Assembly (NCBI GenBank): GCA_007127655.1
Contig: SKYX01000120.1
Coordinates: forward strand, 1 to 8,974
Source of the DNA: Desulfonatronum sp.
GTDB taxonomy: Bacteria > Desulfobacterota > Desulfovibrionia > Desulfovibrionales > Desulfonatronaceae
Direction: 5' to 3'
Length of the DNA stretch: 8,974 bases
In this document: one piece after another, positions 1 through 8,655 of the stretch
How positions within the stretch are numbered: position 1 is the first letter of the stretch
Layout: every line of letters starts with the position of its first letter
Program-made: the position numbers and the translations under genes
The notes under the pieces: generated by a model
Told to the model about the DNA's origin: nothing
Databases searched by the model: none
What the model saw: only the letters and a program-made list of their open reading frames with translations

Positions 1-606
1 CCCGCCAAACTCGGCCGCTTGGCCAAGCAGCGCGGCATCCATCTGGTGCATTACAGCACGGACTTCGTCTTCGACGGCCAAAGCTGCGAGCCGTACCGGC
101 CGGAGGACACCGTCAATCCTTTGTGCGTCTACGGCAAGACCAAGCTGGCCGGGGAGAATGCGCTGCGGGAACTGGCCTTGGACAAATTGAGTATCGTGCG
201 CACGGCCTGGCTCTTCGGTCCTGGACGGGCCAACTTCGTGGCCAAAATTCTCTCACTGGCCTCTCAGCGTTCCTCATTGAACGTGGTCCACGACCAAATC
301 GGCTCCCCGACCTACACACCGGACCTGGCCGAGCACTCCGTGGAACTGCTCAGGGCCGGGTGTGTCGGAACCTTCCACCTCGTGAACACCGGGTGCGCAT
401 CCTGGTGCGAGCTGGCCGCGGCCGCGGTTCAGGCCATGGGCCTGCAATGCGACGTTCACCCCATCACCTCGGACCAGTATCCGCAAAAAGCCCGCCGTCC
501 AGCCTACTCCGTGCTGAATACCGAATCCTTCACCGCCCTCACCGGAGTCAAACCCAGGCCCTGGCTGCACGGGCTGCGGGAATACGTGTTCCGCCACGTC
601 TGCTGA
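1..606 (+). CDS. rfbD: dTDP-4-dehydrorhamnose reductase (RmlD/RfbD family), 5'-truncated by window edge
   Basis: This is the C-terminal 201 residues of an RmlD_sub_bind-family reductase; the frame is open from base 1 and ends at TGA 604-606. The family reduces dTDP-4-keto-L-rhamnose to dTDP-L-rhamnose with NAD(P)H in the cytoplasm, the last step of the rhamnose donor pathway for surface polysaccharide. Visible landmarks, numbered in the fragment, are HYSTDFVFDG (residues 17-26), the SDR catalytic YxxxK as YGKTK (Tyr44, Lys48), RTAWLFGPG after it, and DQIGSPTYTPDLA (from about residue 98), which is typical of this family. Full-length members are about 290-300 residues, so roughly 90-100 residues including the N-terminal GxxGxxG nucleotide-binding loop lie outside the window. 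The TTG at 19 is internal and not a real start. No other rhamnose gene is visible, so another RmlD-like sugar-nucleotide reductase is possible. Confidence 0.88.
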   Translation, partial: PAKLGRLAKQRGIHLVHYSTDFVFDGQSCEPYRPEDTVNPLCVYGKTKLAGENALRELALDKLSIVRTAWLFGPGRANFVAKILSLASQRSSLNVVHDQIGSPTYTPDLAEHSVELLRAGCVGTFHLVNTGCASWCELAAAAVQAMGLQCDVHPITSDQYPQKARRPAYSVLNTESFTALTGVKPRPWLHGLREYVFRHVC

Positions 607-616
607 CTTTCAGCAG
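600..616 (+). other. Small hairpin overlapping the rfbD stop codon
   Basis: TGCTGA (601-606) and TCAGCA (610-615) form a perfect inverted repeat with a 3-base CTT loop, extended by a C600-G616 pair. The left arm contains the stop codon. No T-run follows, so this is not a canonical intrinsic terminator; it could stabilise the 3' end of the mRNA or be chance. Confidence 0.3.
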
Positions 617-645
617 CAAAGCGCCCGCACGGGGCCATCTACTTC

Positions 646-692
646 GATATCGAAATCGTGATCGAAATCGAAATCGAAATCGGAATCGAAAC
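646..692. repeat. Degenerate tandem GAAATC hexamer array
   Basis: Seven consecutive hexamers run from 646 to 687: GATATC, GAAATC, GTGATC, three exact GAAATC copies (664-681) and GGAATC, followed by a partial GAAAC. The array lies in the 281-base gap between rfbD and hrcA. Read in the one frame open through it, it would encode alternating Arg-Asn, but that frame is a run-on from the shadow of rfbD and has no start or homology of its own, so I treat the array as non-coding. The AT-rich hexamers stand out from the GC-rich surroundings. Simple-repeat slippage or the remains of a small repetitive element are both possible. Confidence 0.85.
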
Positions 693-761
693 TACTGTGC
701 ATTACTCACTGATTACGTCGTCTGCTTGGACATGACGCTCGATTTCGGCCACGATTTCGAT
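649..761. repeat. Imperfect 22-base inverted repeat enclosing the hexamer array
   Basis: The left arm (649-670) reads ATCGAAATCGTG then ATCGAAATCG. The reverse complement of the right arm (740-761) reads ATCGAAATCGTG then GCCGAAATCG, so 20 of 22 bases match. The arms are separated by 69 bases (671-739) that include the rest of the hexamer array. The RNA could fold as a long stem ahead of the hrcA promoter, or the block could be a short palindromic repeat element inserted between rfbD and hrcA. No transposase, target duplication or other element hallmark is seen. Confidence 0.6.
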
Positions 762-816
762 CCAGAGCGCTCATGGTTCGAGAACAAAATTGCCCGGGAA
801 TCCATCCCTTCCTTCC

Positions 817-845
817 TTGACAGAATCTTCCGGCATATTTATTGG
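817..845 (+). promoter_or_regulatory. Predicted sigma-70-type promoter of the hrcA-grpE-dnaK operon
   Basis: A perfect TTGACA -35 box lies at 817-822. The AT-rich stretch at 836-845 supplies the -10: TTTATT at 838-843 (15-base spacer, 4 of 6 matches) or TATTGG at 840-845 (17-base spacer, 3 of 6). Either choice puts the start of transcription near 850-852, inside the left arm of the CIRCE operator. No sigma-32-type CCCCAT -10 is present, so heat induction would come from loss of HrcA repression rather than an alternative sigma factor. Confidence 0.7.
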
Positions 846-847
846 GA

Positions 848-874
848 CTAGCACTCTCTCGCATCGAGTGCTAA
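848..874. promoter_or_regulatory. CIRCE operator (HrcA binding site)
   Basis: The left arm CTAGCACTC (848-856), a 9-base spacer (857-865) and the right arm GAGTGCTAA (866-874) match the CIRCE consensus TTAGCACTC-N9-GAGTGCTAA with one change, C for T at the outermost base of the left arm. It lies just downstream of the predicted promoter and ends 13 bases before the hrcA start codon. HrcA dimers bind CIRCE and block transcription at normal temperature, so this indicates autoregulation of the operon. Because it would be transcribed, it is also part of the 5' leader. Confidence 0.96.
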
Positions 875-887
875 ACAGGATACCACC

Positions 888-1919
888 ATGGAACTCCAGC
901 CACGTGAAATCGGCGTCTTAACGACGCTCATCGAGGATTACATCCAGACGGCCGCGCCCGTGGGTTCCCGGACCATCGCCAAGAAGTCCAACCTGAACCT
1001 CAGCCCGGCCAGCATCCGCAATATCATGGCCGACCTGACGGAAAAGGGCTACCTGGAGCAGCCTCATACCTCAGCCGGACGCATTCCCTCGGCGCAAGGC
1101 TTCCGCTTTTACGTGGACACCTTGCTGAAGTACCATCCGCTCTCCCCGGAGCAACGGAACCAGCTTACCGAGAACATGGGCGACTCCCGGCTGGACGTCT
1201 CTGAACTGCTGCGCAACGCCTCCCGGCTCCTGTCGGCCTATACCCGCCAGGTAAGCATGGTCCTGGCGCCCAAGGCCTCGAACATCGGCTTCAAGCACAT
1301 CGACTTCATCCTGCTCAAGCCCGGCTTGGCCATGTCCATCCTGGTGGTGGAGGGCGGCATCGTCCGCAACAAGATCGTCTCCGTGGAGCCGGAATTGGGC
1401 ACGGACGATCTGGTCACCTACAGCAATTACCTGAATCAACTGTTTCAGGGCCGGACACTGGACCAGGTTCGGGCCAAGCTGCTCCAGGAAATGGACGCGG
1501 TCCAGCGCGAATACCAGGCCATCAGCCAACAGGCCCTGGTTCTGGCCCAGCAGGTGTTCAACGGGGGCGGCGAGCGCGAGGTGTACGTCGAGGGCACGGT
1601 CAACTTCTTCACCCATCCGGAGTTCGCCAACCCGGCCAAAATCCAAGAACTGCTGCGCATGCTGGAGGAGCGGACCTGTCTGCTGGAACTGCTGGACAAG
1701 GTATCCAAGCCCGAAGGCATATCCATTATTTTCGGGCGTGAAGATGACCAGGAGGGGTTACAGGAATTCACCTTGATTTCATCGCCCTACCTGGGGCAGG
1801 ACGATCCCCTGGGAGTGGTGGGCGTCATTGGCCCGATCCGCATGGATTACGCCAAGGTCGTCCCGCTGGTGGAGTTCACGGCCCAGGTGATCAGCCAGCT
1901 CTTGAGAAATCGCTTTTAA
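888..1919 (+). CDS. hrcA: Heat-inducible transcription repressor HrcA
   Basis: This 343-residue protein is the expected length for HrcA, the repressor that binds CIRCE and is kept active by GroEL in known systems. Residues 1-75 form the winged helix-turn-helix: the block from SPASIRNIM (39-47) through GYLEQPHTSAGR (54-65) and GFRFYVD (71-77) is the most conserved part of the family. The remainder is the dimerisation and GAF-like region, with YVEGTVNFF (233-241) and the C-terminal GVIGPIRMDY (312-321), both typical. The ATG at 888 is supported by AGGA at 877-880 and by the family N-terminus. It is first in the operon, directly behind the CIRCE site, and is followed by grpE after 31 bases. Its only neighbours under the same control visible here are grpE and dnaK; a groESL operon elsewhere is a likely second target. 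Confidence 0.97.
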   Translation: MELQPREIGVLTTLIEDYIQTAAPVGSRTIAKKSNLNLSPASIRNIMADLTEKGYLEQPHTSAGRIPSAQGFRFYVDTLLKYHPLSPEQRNQLTENMGDSRLDVSELLRNASRLLSAYTRQVSMVLAPKASNIGFKHIDFILLKPGLAMSILVVEGGIVRNKIVSVEPELGTDDLVTYSNYLNQLFQGRTLDQVRAKLLQEMDAVQREYQAISQQALVLAQQVFNGGGEREVYVEGTVNFFTHPEFANPAKIQELLRMLEERTCLLELLDKVSKPEGISIIFGREDDQEGLQEFTLISSPYLGQDDPLGVVGVIGPIRMDYAKVVPLVEFTAQVISQLLRNRF

Positions 1920-1950
1920 TAATGATGGGCAGATTCGCAAGGAGGAACGC

Positions 1951-2562
1951 ATGTCCCAGAAAAATAATCCCTACGCCGAGGCGGCAAACAAGACGGACAT
2001 TACCGTGGGCGTAAACATTGATGTTGAGGATGTCACGAATGAGCCTGGGGAAAACGAAACATTGGAGATGATCGACGAGGAACGGTTGACCCGGCTGTGC
2101 GAGGAAAAAATCTGTCCCAACTGCCGCCTTTTAGCCCAGGTTCAGGATGAAAAGCTGCGCATGGCCGCGGACACTGAAAATCTGAAGAAACGCTTACAGC
2201 GGGATAAAGACGATTTTTGCAAATTCGCCACGGAATCCGTGCTGGAGAACCTGCTTCCGGTGCTGGACAACCTGGACCTGGCCCTGGAACACGGCGGCAA
2301 GACCGGCACGGGCAAGGAATTGCTCAACGGCGTGGAAATGACCCGCAAGCTGTTTCTGGACATTCTCGGTCGGCATGAACTGGAGCCCCTGGGCCAGGCC
2401 GGGGAGGACTTCGATCCCAACTGGCACGAAGCCCTGGCTCAGCAACCGCATCCGGACTTCGATGCCGGCAAGATCTGCCAAGTGATCCAAAAGGGCTATC
2501 GACTCAAAGGGCGGCTGCTGCGTCCGGCCAAAGTGCTGGTCAGCATGGAATGCGCCGCATAA
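1951..2562 (+). CDS. grpE: Nucleotide exchange factor GrpE
   Basis: GrpE is the homodimeric cytoplasmic co-chaperone that releases ADP from DnaK and acts as a thermosensor through its long helices. The 203-residue product has an acidic, probably disordered N-terminus (1-45), a charged helical coiled-coil stretch (about 60-115, including ENLKKRLQRDKDDF) and the C-terminal beta domain. The family signature is present: FDPNWHEAL (154-162), then 19 residues, then GYRLKGRLLRPAKVLV (182-197). The start at 1951 has a strong AAGGAGG at 1939-1945. An unusual feature is a cysteine group just before the coiled coil, Cys50, Cys55 and Cys58 (the last two as CPNC), plus Cys90, Cys176 and Cys201; GrpE proteins are often cysteine-poor. 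It sits between hrcA (31-base gap) and dnaK (84-base gap). Confidence 0.97.
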   Translation: MSQKNNPYAEAANKTDITVGVNIDVEDVTNEPGENETLEMIDEERLTRLCEEKICPNCRLLAQVQDEKLRMAADTENLKKRLQRDKDDFCKFATESVLENLLPVLDNLDLALEHGGKTGTGKELLNGVEMTRKLFLDILGRHELEPLGQAGEDFDPNWHEALAQQPHPDFDAGKICQVIQKGYRLKGRLLRPAKVLVSMECAA

Positions 2563-2646
2563 TTATTTTCATCCGCCCCTTTACAAGCGGACAATCAACC
2601 TTACCTTGATCGAAAATATCCATTACGTTCAGGAGGAATCAAAAAC

Positions 2647-4578
<1,932 letters not shown>

Positions 4579-4641
4579 AGACCACGTCACGCAACGATTT
4601 CTCGTCACCTTGACAGGCTGTTCGCCCAATCCCTATACCCC

Positions 4642-4679
4642 AAGCCTGCCCCGCCTAAACGCGGGTCAGGCTTTTTTTT
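4642..4679 (+). terminator. Intrinsic terminator after dnaK
   Basis: AAGCCTG (4642-4648) pairs with CAGGCTT (4667-4673). After one C/T mismatch, CCCGC (4650-4654) pairs with GCGGG (4661-4665) around a 6-base loop. The stem runs straight into eight Ts (4672-4679). This is a classical rho-independent terminator that closes the hrcA-grpE-dnaK unit. The remainder of the 173-base gap up to 4751 shows no convincing promoter. Confidence 0.93.
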
Positions 4680-4751
4680 GCGCGAGGCGCGCTTTCCCCT
4701 CTCGTCCACTCTTTCCACGATACCCCGGAGTCTCCATTTCAAGGCGGTTGC

Positions 4752-6722
4752 ATGGCTCACCAACTTGCTTTTCGCGGAATACTGACCCTTCTCCTGCCCG
4801 TCCTGCTCTTTTTTGCCGGCGGCTGCGTCGAGAAAAAACGTCTGCCTCCCATCCCTCCACCGTCCACGGAAGAAACCGTCCAAGGGCTGCTCCTGCAGGC
4901 CGATGCGGCGTGGCAGGCCAGGGATTACCAGCGCAGTCAGCAACTTTACGACGTCCTGGTTTCCGAACCTCTGGACCAGATCCGACTGAACCAAGCCTGG
5001 GAGCGGCTCTCCATCAGCTCCCTGCAGACCCGGGACTACGTCCGGGCCCAGGACGCTCTGATCCGCTGGGCCCTGCTGGACCCGAAACTGCGCATGGAGT
5101 GGTTCTGGCACGAGTACCGGATTCTGGCCCTGTTGGGCCAGGAGAAAGAGGAGCAGGCCGAAGCCTATCTGCTTCAGATTCTGCGTCAGCCGGAATCTCC
5201 GTGGTCCCTGCGCTCCTCCGCCGGGGTTCGGCTCTCGGAGTTGTATCGCCAGCGCCGGGACTACGACCCCTTGCTCTCACTCTTCGCCGACCTGTATGCC
5301 ACGGCCCCGGACGCCCAGGCCAAGGCCGAACTGGAGCGGGTCGCAACCCAAATAGTCAGGGAAATCCCTGATGCGCCGCTCCAGCGGATCATGGAGCGAG
5401 TCCCGCCCGTGGAGGTGGCCGCCTTTCCCAACGCCGTGTTCGCCTGGGAACAGCGCCGCCGCGAGGCCCAGCAGCGTCCAGGCGAGTGGCCGGAGACCTG
5501 GGCGAGTCTGCAGCGTCTGCTGCAACAGGGCCAGTGGGCCGACCCCCGGCCCTATGCCGAGGATCTCGACGATTTGCAAGAGCACTTCGGAACGCCCGGG
5601 TTCTGCGTCGGCCTCGTTCTGCCCTTGGACGGCCCCCTGGCTGAATTTGGCTGGAAAGTGGTTCGAGGGGCCGAGGCCGGGCGCGACGCACTCGAGAAAA
5701 GCGGTTATCCGATGCGCCTGGAGGTCGCCAATTCTCAAGCCTCGGACTTTCTGGAAACCGTGGCGGGCATGGATCCGGAATGCCGGACCATCGGCGGCCC
5801 GATCCAGCGCGACGTCTGGGACCGACTGCACGGAGCGAACCTTTCGTCCCAGCGCCGCTTTTTCACCTTTATGCCCACCATGGGCGAGGCCGAAGAGGGC
5901 CGACAGGCTTGGCGATTCTTTGCCGGCCCGCAAGACCAGGTCCACGTCCTGGCCGACCTGGCACTGCGGCAAATGGGCCTCGCCGGTCTCGCCGTGCTCT
6001 TTCCTCAAGACCGCTTCGGCGAGCACATGGGGAAATTGTTCACCCGGGAAGTGACCCGTCTGGGCGGCCAGATCACCGGCCACCAAAGCTACCAGCCCGG
6101 CCAGCACGAGGAATGGGGTGAGGCCGTGGCTTCCCTGTTGGGCATCCCCAGCCAGCAACGCCGAGGTCGCCAGGACCAGGTCGTCCTACCGAGGCCGCCG
6201 TTCCAGGCCGTGTTCATTCCGGACAGCCTGAGCGACGCCGAAGTGCTCCTGCCCCAGTTCTTCTACTACGACGAGCCGCGCCTGCTGATCCTGGGCCCGG
6301 AAATCTGGAGCCAGTCCTGGATGCAGCGGCCCCGGCACACGGAACTGCAATACTTCCGCCTGGCCGCGATGCCCGGCGCCTGGTGGCCGGACAACCCCGC
6401 GCCCGCGGCCCGTTCCTTGACCGAAATCGAGCACGTCTTCGGCCAAGCCCCGGATTTCTGGATGGCCCTGGGATACGACTTCGCCCGCTTCGCCGCTCGC
6501 ATCAGCCAAGCGGCCCAAGCCAGCTCCCCAGACCACCTGAACGCCCACCTCGCCGCCGTCACGGACTTCGACTGGAGCATGGCCCCCCTTTCCTGGAACG
6601 ACCAGGGCCACGCCCGCCAAGATCTCTTCCTCTTCCAACCCACGAGCGAGGGGGTGAACCTCATTGATCCCATGGCCTTGCGCAACCAGTTAGACCGGGT
6701 CAGGGAGCGATTCGCGCGTTGA
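4752..6722 (+). CDS. Lipoprotein with TPR-like N-terminal half and type I periplasmic-binding C-terminal half (LpoA/LppC-like)
   Basis: The 656-residue product begins with a lipoprotein signal peptide: a short start with Arg8, a hydrophobic stretch (9-22) and the lipobox AGGC, which places the lipidated residue at Cys25. Val at +2 is not an inner-membrane retention signal, so outer-membrane anchoring facing the periplasm is likely. A Pro-rich spacer (31-38) follows. Residues about 40-270 look like helical TPR-type repeats (for example [20 protein letters not shown]). From about 283 a type I periplasmic-binding fold starts, with [19 protein letters not shown] and [15 protein letters not shown] (412-426), ending in a stretch around FDWSM and DLFLFQP typical of these domains. 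This two-part architecture recalls LpoA/LppC, the outer-membrane activator of PBP1A, but similarity to amino-acid-binding proteins would give the same C-terminal signal. No transporter genes adjoin it, which favours a non-transport role. AAGGCGG at 4741-4747 is a modest ribosome-binding site. Confidence 0.8.
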   Translation: MAHQLAFRGILTLLLPVLLFFAGGCVEKKRLPPIPPPSTEETVQGLLLQADAAWQARDYQRSQQLYDVLVSEPLDQIRLNQAWERLSISSLQTRDYVRAQDALIRWALLDPKLRMEWFWHEYRILALLGQEKEEQAEAYLLQILRQPESPWSLRSSAGVRLSELYRQRRDYDPLLSLFADLYATAPDAQAKAELERVATQIVREIPDAPLQRIMERVPPVEVAAFPNAVFAWEQRRREAQQRPGEWPETWASLQRLLQQGQWADPRPYAEDLDDLQEHFGTPGFCVGLVLPLDGPLAEFGWKVVRGAEAGRDALEKSGYPMRLEVANSQASDFLETVAGMDPECRTIGGPIQRDVWDRLHGANLSSQRRFFTFMPTMGEAEEGRQAWRFFAGPQDQVHVLADLALRQMGLAGLAVLFPQDRFGEHMGKLFTREVTRLGGQITGHQSYQPGQHEEWGEAVASLLGIPSQQRRGRQDQVVLPRPPFQAVFIPDSLSDAEVLLPQFFYYDEPRLLILGPEIWSQSWMQRPRHTELQYFRLAAMPGAWWPDNPAPAARSLTEIEHVFGQAPDFWMALGYDFARFAARISQAAQASSPDHLNAHLAAVTDFDWSMAPLSWNDQGHARQDLFLFQPTSEGVNLIDPMALRNQLDRVRERFAR

Positions 6723-6799
6723 AGGCCGTGCGATGCTGTGCGAAATCAAGGGCATGTTCCTCTGGATGAAACCACGAATAGAGTTAAAGCAGTACGGAC

Positions 6800-6805
6800 A
6801 AGGAG
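6800..6805 (+). promoter_or_regulatory. Ribosome-binding site that fixes the gatC start
   Basis: AAGGAG lies five bases before ATG 6811. The frame is open further upstream to an ATG at 6733, but the 26 extra residues that start would add do not resemble GatC, whereas the protein from 6811 starts exactly where the family starts. I therefore place the gatC start at 6811. Confidence 0.8.
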
Positions 6806-6810
6806 AATGC

Positions 6811-7098
6811 ATGAGCATCAGTGTTGATGAAGTGGCCAAAGTGGCCGGGTTGGCCAGACTGAACCTGGAGCCGGAGAAGGCGGAACAGTTCGCGGTTCAA
6901 TTTAATGATATTCTCGACTATATGCGGAAGCTCAACGAACTGGACACCTCTGGGGTGGAGCCACTGTATTCACCGGTGACCCACGAAACAGTGTTCCGGG
7001 ACGACAACGTCCGCATGGAATACAGTCGGGAGGAACTCCTGGGCAACGCCCCGGAAACCGACGGCAGCTACTTCATCGTCCCCCGGATCGTCGGTTGA
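6811..7098 (+). CDS. gatC: Asp-tRNA(Asn)/Glu-tRNA(Gln) amidotransferase subunit C
   Basis: GatC is the small subunit that wraps around and stabilises GatA and bridges to GatB in the GatCAB complex, which converts Glu-tRNA(Gln) and Asp-tRNA(Asn) to Gln- and Asn-tRNA in the cytoplasm. The product is 95 residues, the usual size. Typical features are the N-terminal helix with [15 protein letters not shown] (5-19), the [21 protein letters not shown] segment (31-51) and the C-terminal stretch with R63-D64-D65-N66 and FIVPRIVG. It follows the lipoprotein gene by 88 bases and is followed by gatA after 60 bases, probably in one transcript. No promoter I would defend is visible ahead of it. Confidence 0.96.
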   Translation: MSISVDEVAKVAGLARLNLEPEKAEQFAVQFNDILDYMRKLNELDTSGVEPLYSPVTHETVFRDDNVRMEYSREELLGNAPETDGSYFIVPRIVG

Positions 7099-7158
7099 TT
7101 TTGCAACCCAACCGCTTCACGTTCGCGACAAATCATAATACTCACTGAAGGACAGAGA

Positions 7159-8655
7159 ATGTCAGAACTTTGTTTCCACACCATGGCCGAGATTCGTCGG
7201 CGATTGGCAGATGGTGAGCTCCGGGTCGAGGACGTGGTTCGGTCCTGTCTGGACCGGATGGACGCCCTTGAGCCTTCCATTCACGCTTTCATCACCCGCT
7301 CCGACGAGCAGGCCTTGAGTCAGGCCCGGGAAATGGACCGCGTCGGCCCAAAGCCGGATACCCTGGCGACCAAGCCCTTGTGGGGCGTACCTCTGGCCCT
7401 CAAGGACGTGCTGACCACTCGCGGCATGCGGACCACCTGTGGTTCGCGGATGCTGGCCGACTTCACGCCCTGCTTCGACGCCGAAGTCGTGACCCGGCTG
7501 CGTGAGGCCGGGGCCGTGATTCTGGGCAAGCTGAACATGGACGAGTTCGCCATGGGCTCGTCCACGGAAAACTCCGCCTTCCACCCCACAGCCAACCCCT
7601 GGAAGCTGGACGCCGTCCCCGGCGGTTCCAGCGGCGGTTCCGCCGCGGCCGTGGCTGCTCGGATGGGCTTTGCGGCCCTGGGAACGGACACCGGGGGCTC
7701 CATCCGCCAGCCCGCGGCCTTTTGCGGCGTGGTCGGGCTCAAGCCCAGCTACGGTCGGGTCTCCCGCTATGGTCTTGTAGCCTACGCCTCCTCTTTGGAC
7801 CAGATCGGCCCCATGACCCTGACCGTGGAGGATGCTGCCCTGCTCCTGCGGGTCATCGCCGGCCATGATCCCAAGGACTCCACCTGCGCGGACCGGCCCG
7901 TGCCGGACTATCCGGCCCTGCTTGCCGATCGTACCGATCTCTCCGGCCTGCGCATCGGCATGCCCGAAGAGTTCTGGGGCGAGGACGGCCTGGAGCCGGA
8001 CGTTGCCCAGCGCTGCAAGCAGGCCATGACCCTGGCCGAGGAACTGGGCGCAACCTGCGTGCCGGTCGCTTTGCCACACACTTCCTACGCCGTGGCCGCC
8101 TACTACATCGTGGCCTCGGCCGAAGCCAGCTCCAACCTGGCTCGGTTCGACGGGGTGCGCTACGGGTATAGGGACAAGGACGCCCGCGACCTGATCGAGA
8201 TGTACCGCAATTCCCGTAGCAAGGGCTTTGGTGAAGAAGTCCAGCGTCGCATCATGCTCGGCACCTACGTGCTGTCCTCGGGCTACTACGATGCCTATTA
8301 CAAAAAGGCCGCCCAAACCCGCCGCCTGATCCAGCAGGACTTCCTGGAAGCCTTTGAACACTGCGACGTGATCTGCGGCCCGGTCACGCCCACCACGGCC
8401 TTCGGCATGGGCGAGAAGACCGCGGACCCGTTGCAGATGTACCTGACCGACATCTTCACCATCTCCCTCAACCTGGCCGGCCTGCCCGGCCTGAGCCTGC
8501 CCGTGGGCTTGGGCGAGCGAAGCGGCCTGCCGGTAGGGTTGCAGATCCTGGGACCGGCCTTCCGGGAAGACCTGCTGCTCCAGGTCGGCCATGTCCTGGA
8601 AAGCCGCCTGCCTCGGCTGCCTTTGCCCGCCGGGATCGCCCAACAGGCCCCGTGA
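7159..8655 (+). CDS. gatA: Asp-tRNA(Asn)/Glu-tRNA(Gln) amidotransferase subunit A
   Basis: GatA is the glutaminase subunit that releases ammonia from glutamine and channels it to GatB for transamidation of misacylated tRNA. The 498-residue length is normal. It is an amidase-signature enzyme with the Ser-cisSer-Lys triad visible: Lys82 in [10 protein letters not shown], cis-Ser157 in [12 protein letters not shown] and nucleophile Ser181 in [12 protein letters not shown], at the same spacing as in characterised GatA. The region [20 protein letters not shown] and the C-terminal [13 protein letters not shown] are also typical. AAGGA at 7148-7152 supports the ATG at 7159. The reading frame is intact. 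The stop codon overlaps the mnmA start. gatB is not in the window and must be elsewhere if the complex is functional. Confidence 0.98.
   Translation: MSELCFHTMAEIRRRLADGELRVEDVVRSCLDRMDALEPSIHAFITRSDEQALSQAREMDRVGPKPDTLATKPLWGVPLALKDVLTTRGMRTTCGSRMLADFTPCFDAEVVTRLREAGAVILGKLNMDEFAMGSSTENSAFHPTANPWKLDAVPGGSSGGSAAAVAARMGFAALGTDTGGSIRQPAAFCGVVGLKPSYGRVSRYGLVAYASSLDQIGPMTLTVEDAALLLRVIAGHDPKDSTCADRPVPDYPALLADRTDLSGLRIGMPEEFWGEDGLEPDVAQRCKQAMTLAEELGATCVPVALPHTSYAVAAYYIVASAEASSNLARFDGVRYGYRDKDARDLIEMYRNSRSKGFGEEVQRRIMLGTYVLSSGYYDAYYKKAAQTRRLIQQDFLEAFEHCDVICGPVTPTTAFGMGEKTADPLQMYLTDIFTISLNLAGLPGLSLPVGLGERSGLPVGLQILGPAFREDLLLQVGHVLESRLPRLPLPAGIAQQAP

Noticed and set aside
646..692. CRISPR-like interpretation of the hexamer array
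   Set aside because: The units are six bases in direct tandem without spacers, so this is a simple repeat and not a CRISPR array.
123..851. 242-codon + strand frame spanning the end of rfbD and the intergenic region
   Set aside because: Its first part is an out-of-frame reading of rfbD, the middle is the hexamer array read as Arg-Asn repeats, and the end is the promoter region. It would finish inside the CIRCE operator. No homology or ribosome-binding site supports it.
2572..2591. Small hairpin between grpE and dnaK (TCCGC and GCGGA arms)
   Set aside because: Only five base pairs with a 10-base loop and no T-run; too weak to call a terminator or processing site.
5277..6158. 293-codon antisense frame within the lipoprotein gene
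   Set aside because: Same composition artefact; the + strand frame has a signal peptide, lipobox and a recognisable fold.
7101..7139. Possible promoter between gatC and gatA (TTGCAA at 7101, CATAAT at 7134)
   Set aside because: The spacer between the two boxes is 27 bases, far too long, and no better -35 lies at the right distance from CATAAT. The gap is more simply a leader within the gatC-gatA transcript.
7162..8643. 493-codon open frame antisense to gatA
   Set aside because: It mirrors almost the whole of gatA, is rich in Gly, His, Gln and Val in the pattern expected from complementing GC-biased codons, and has no recognisable motif.
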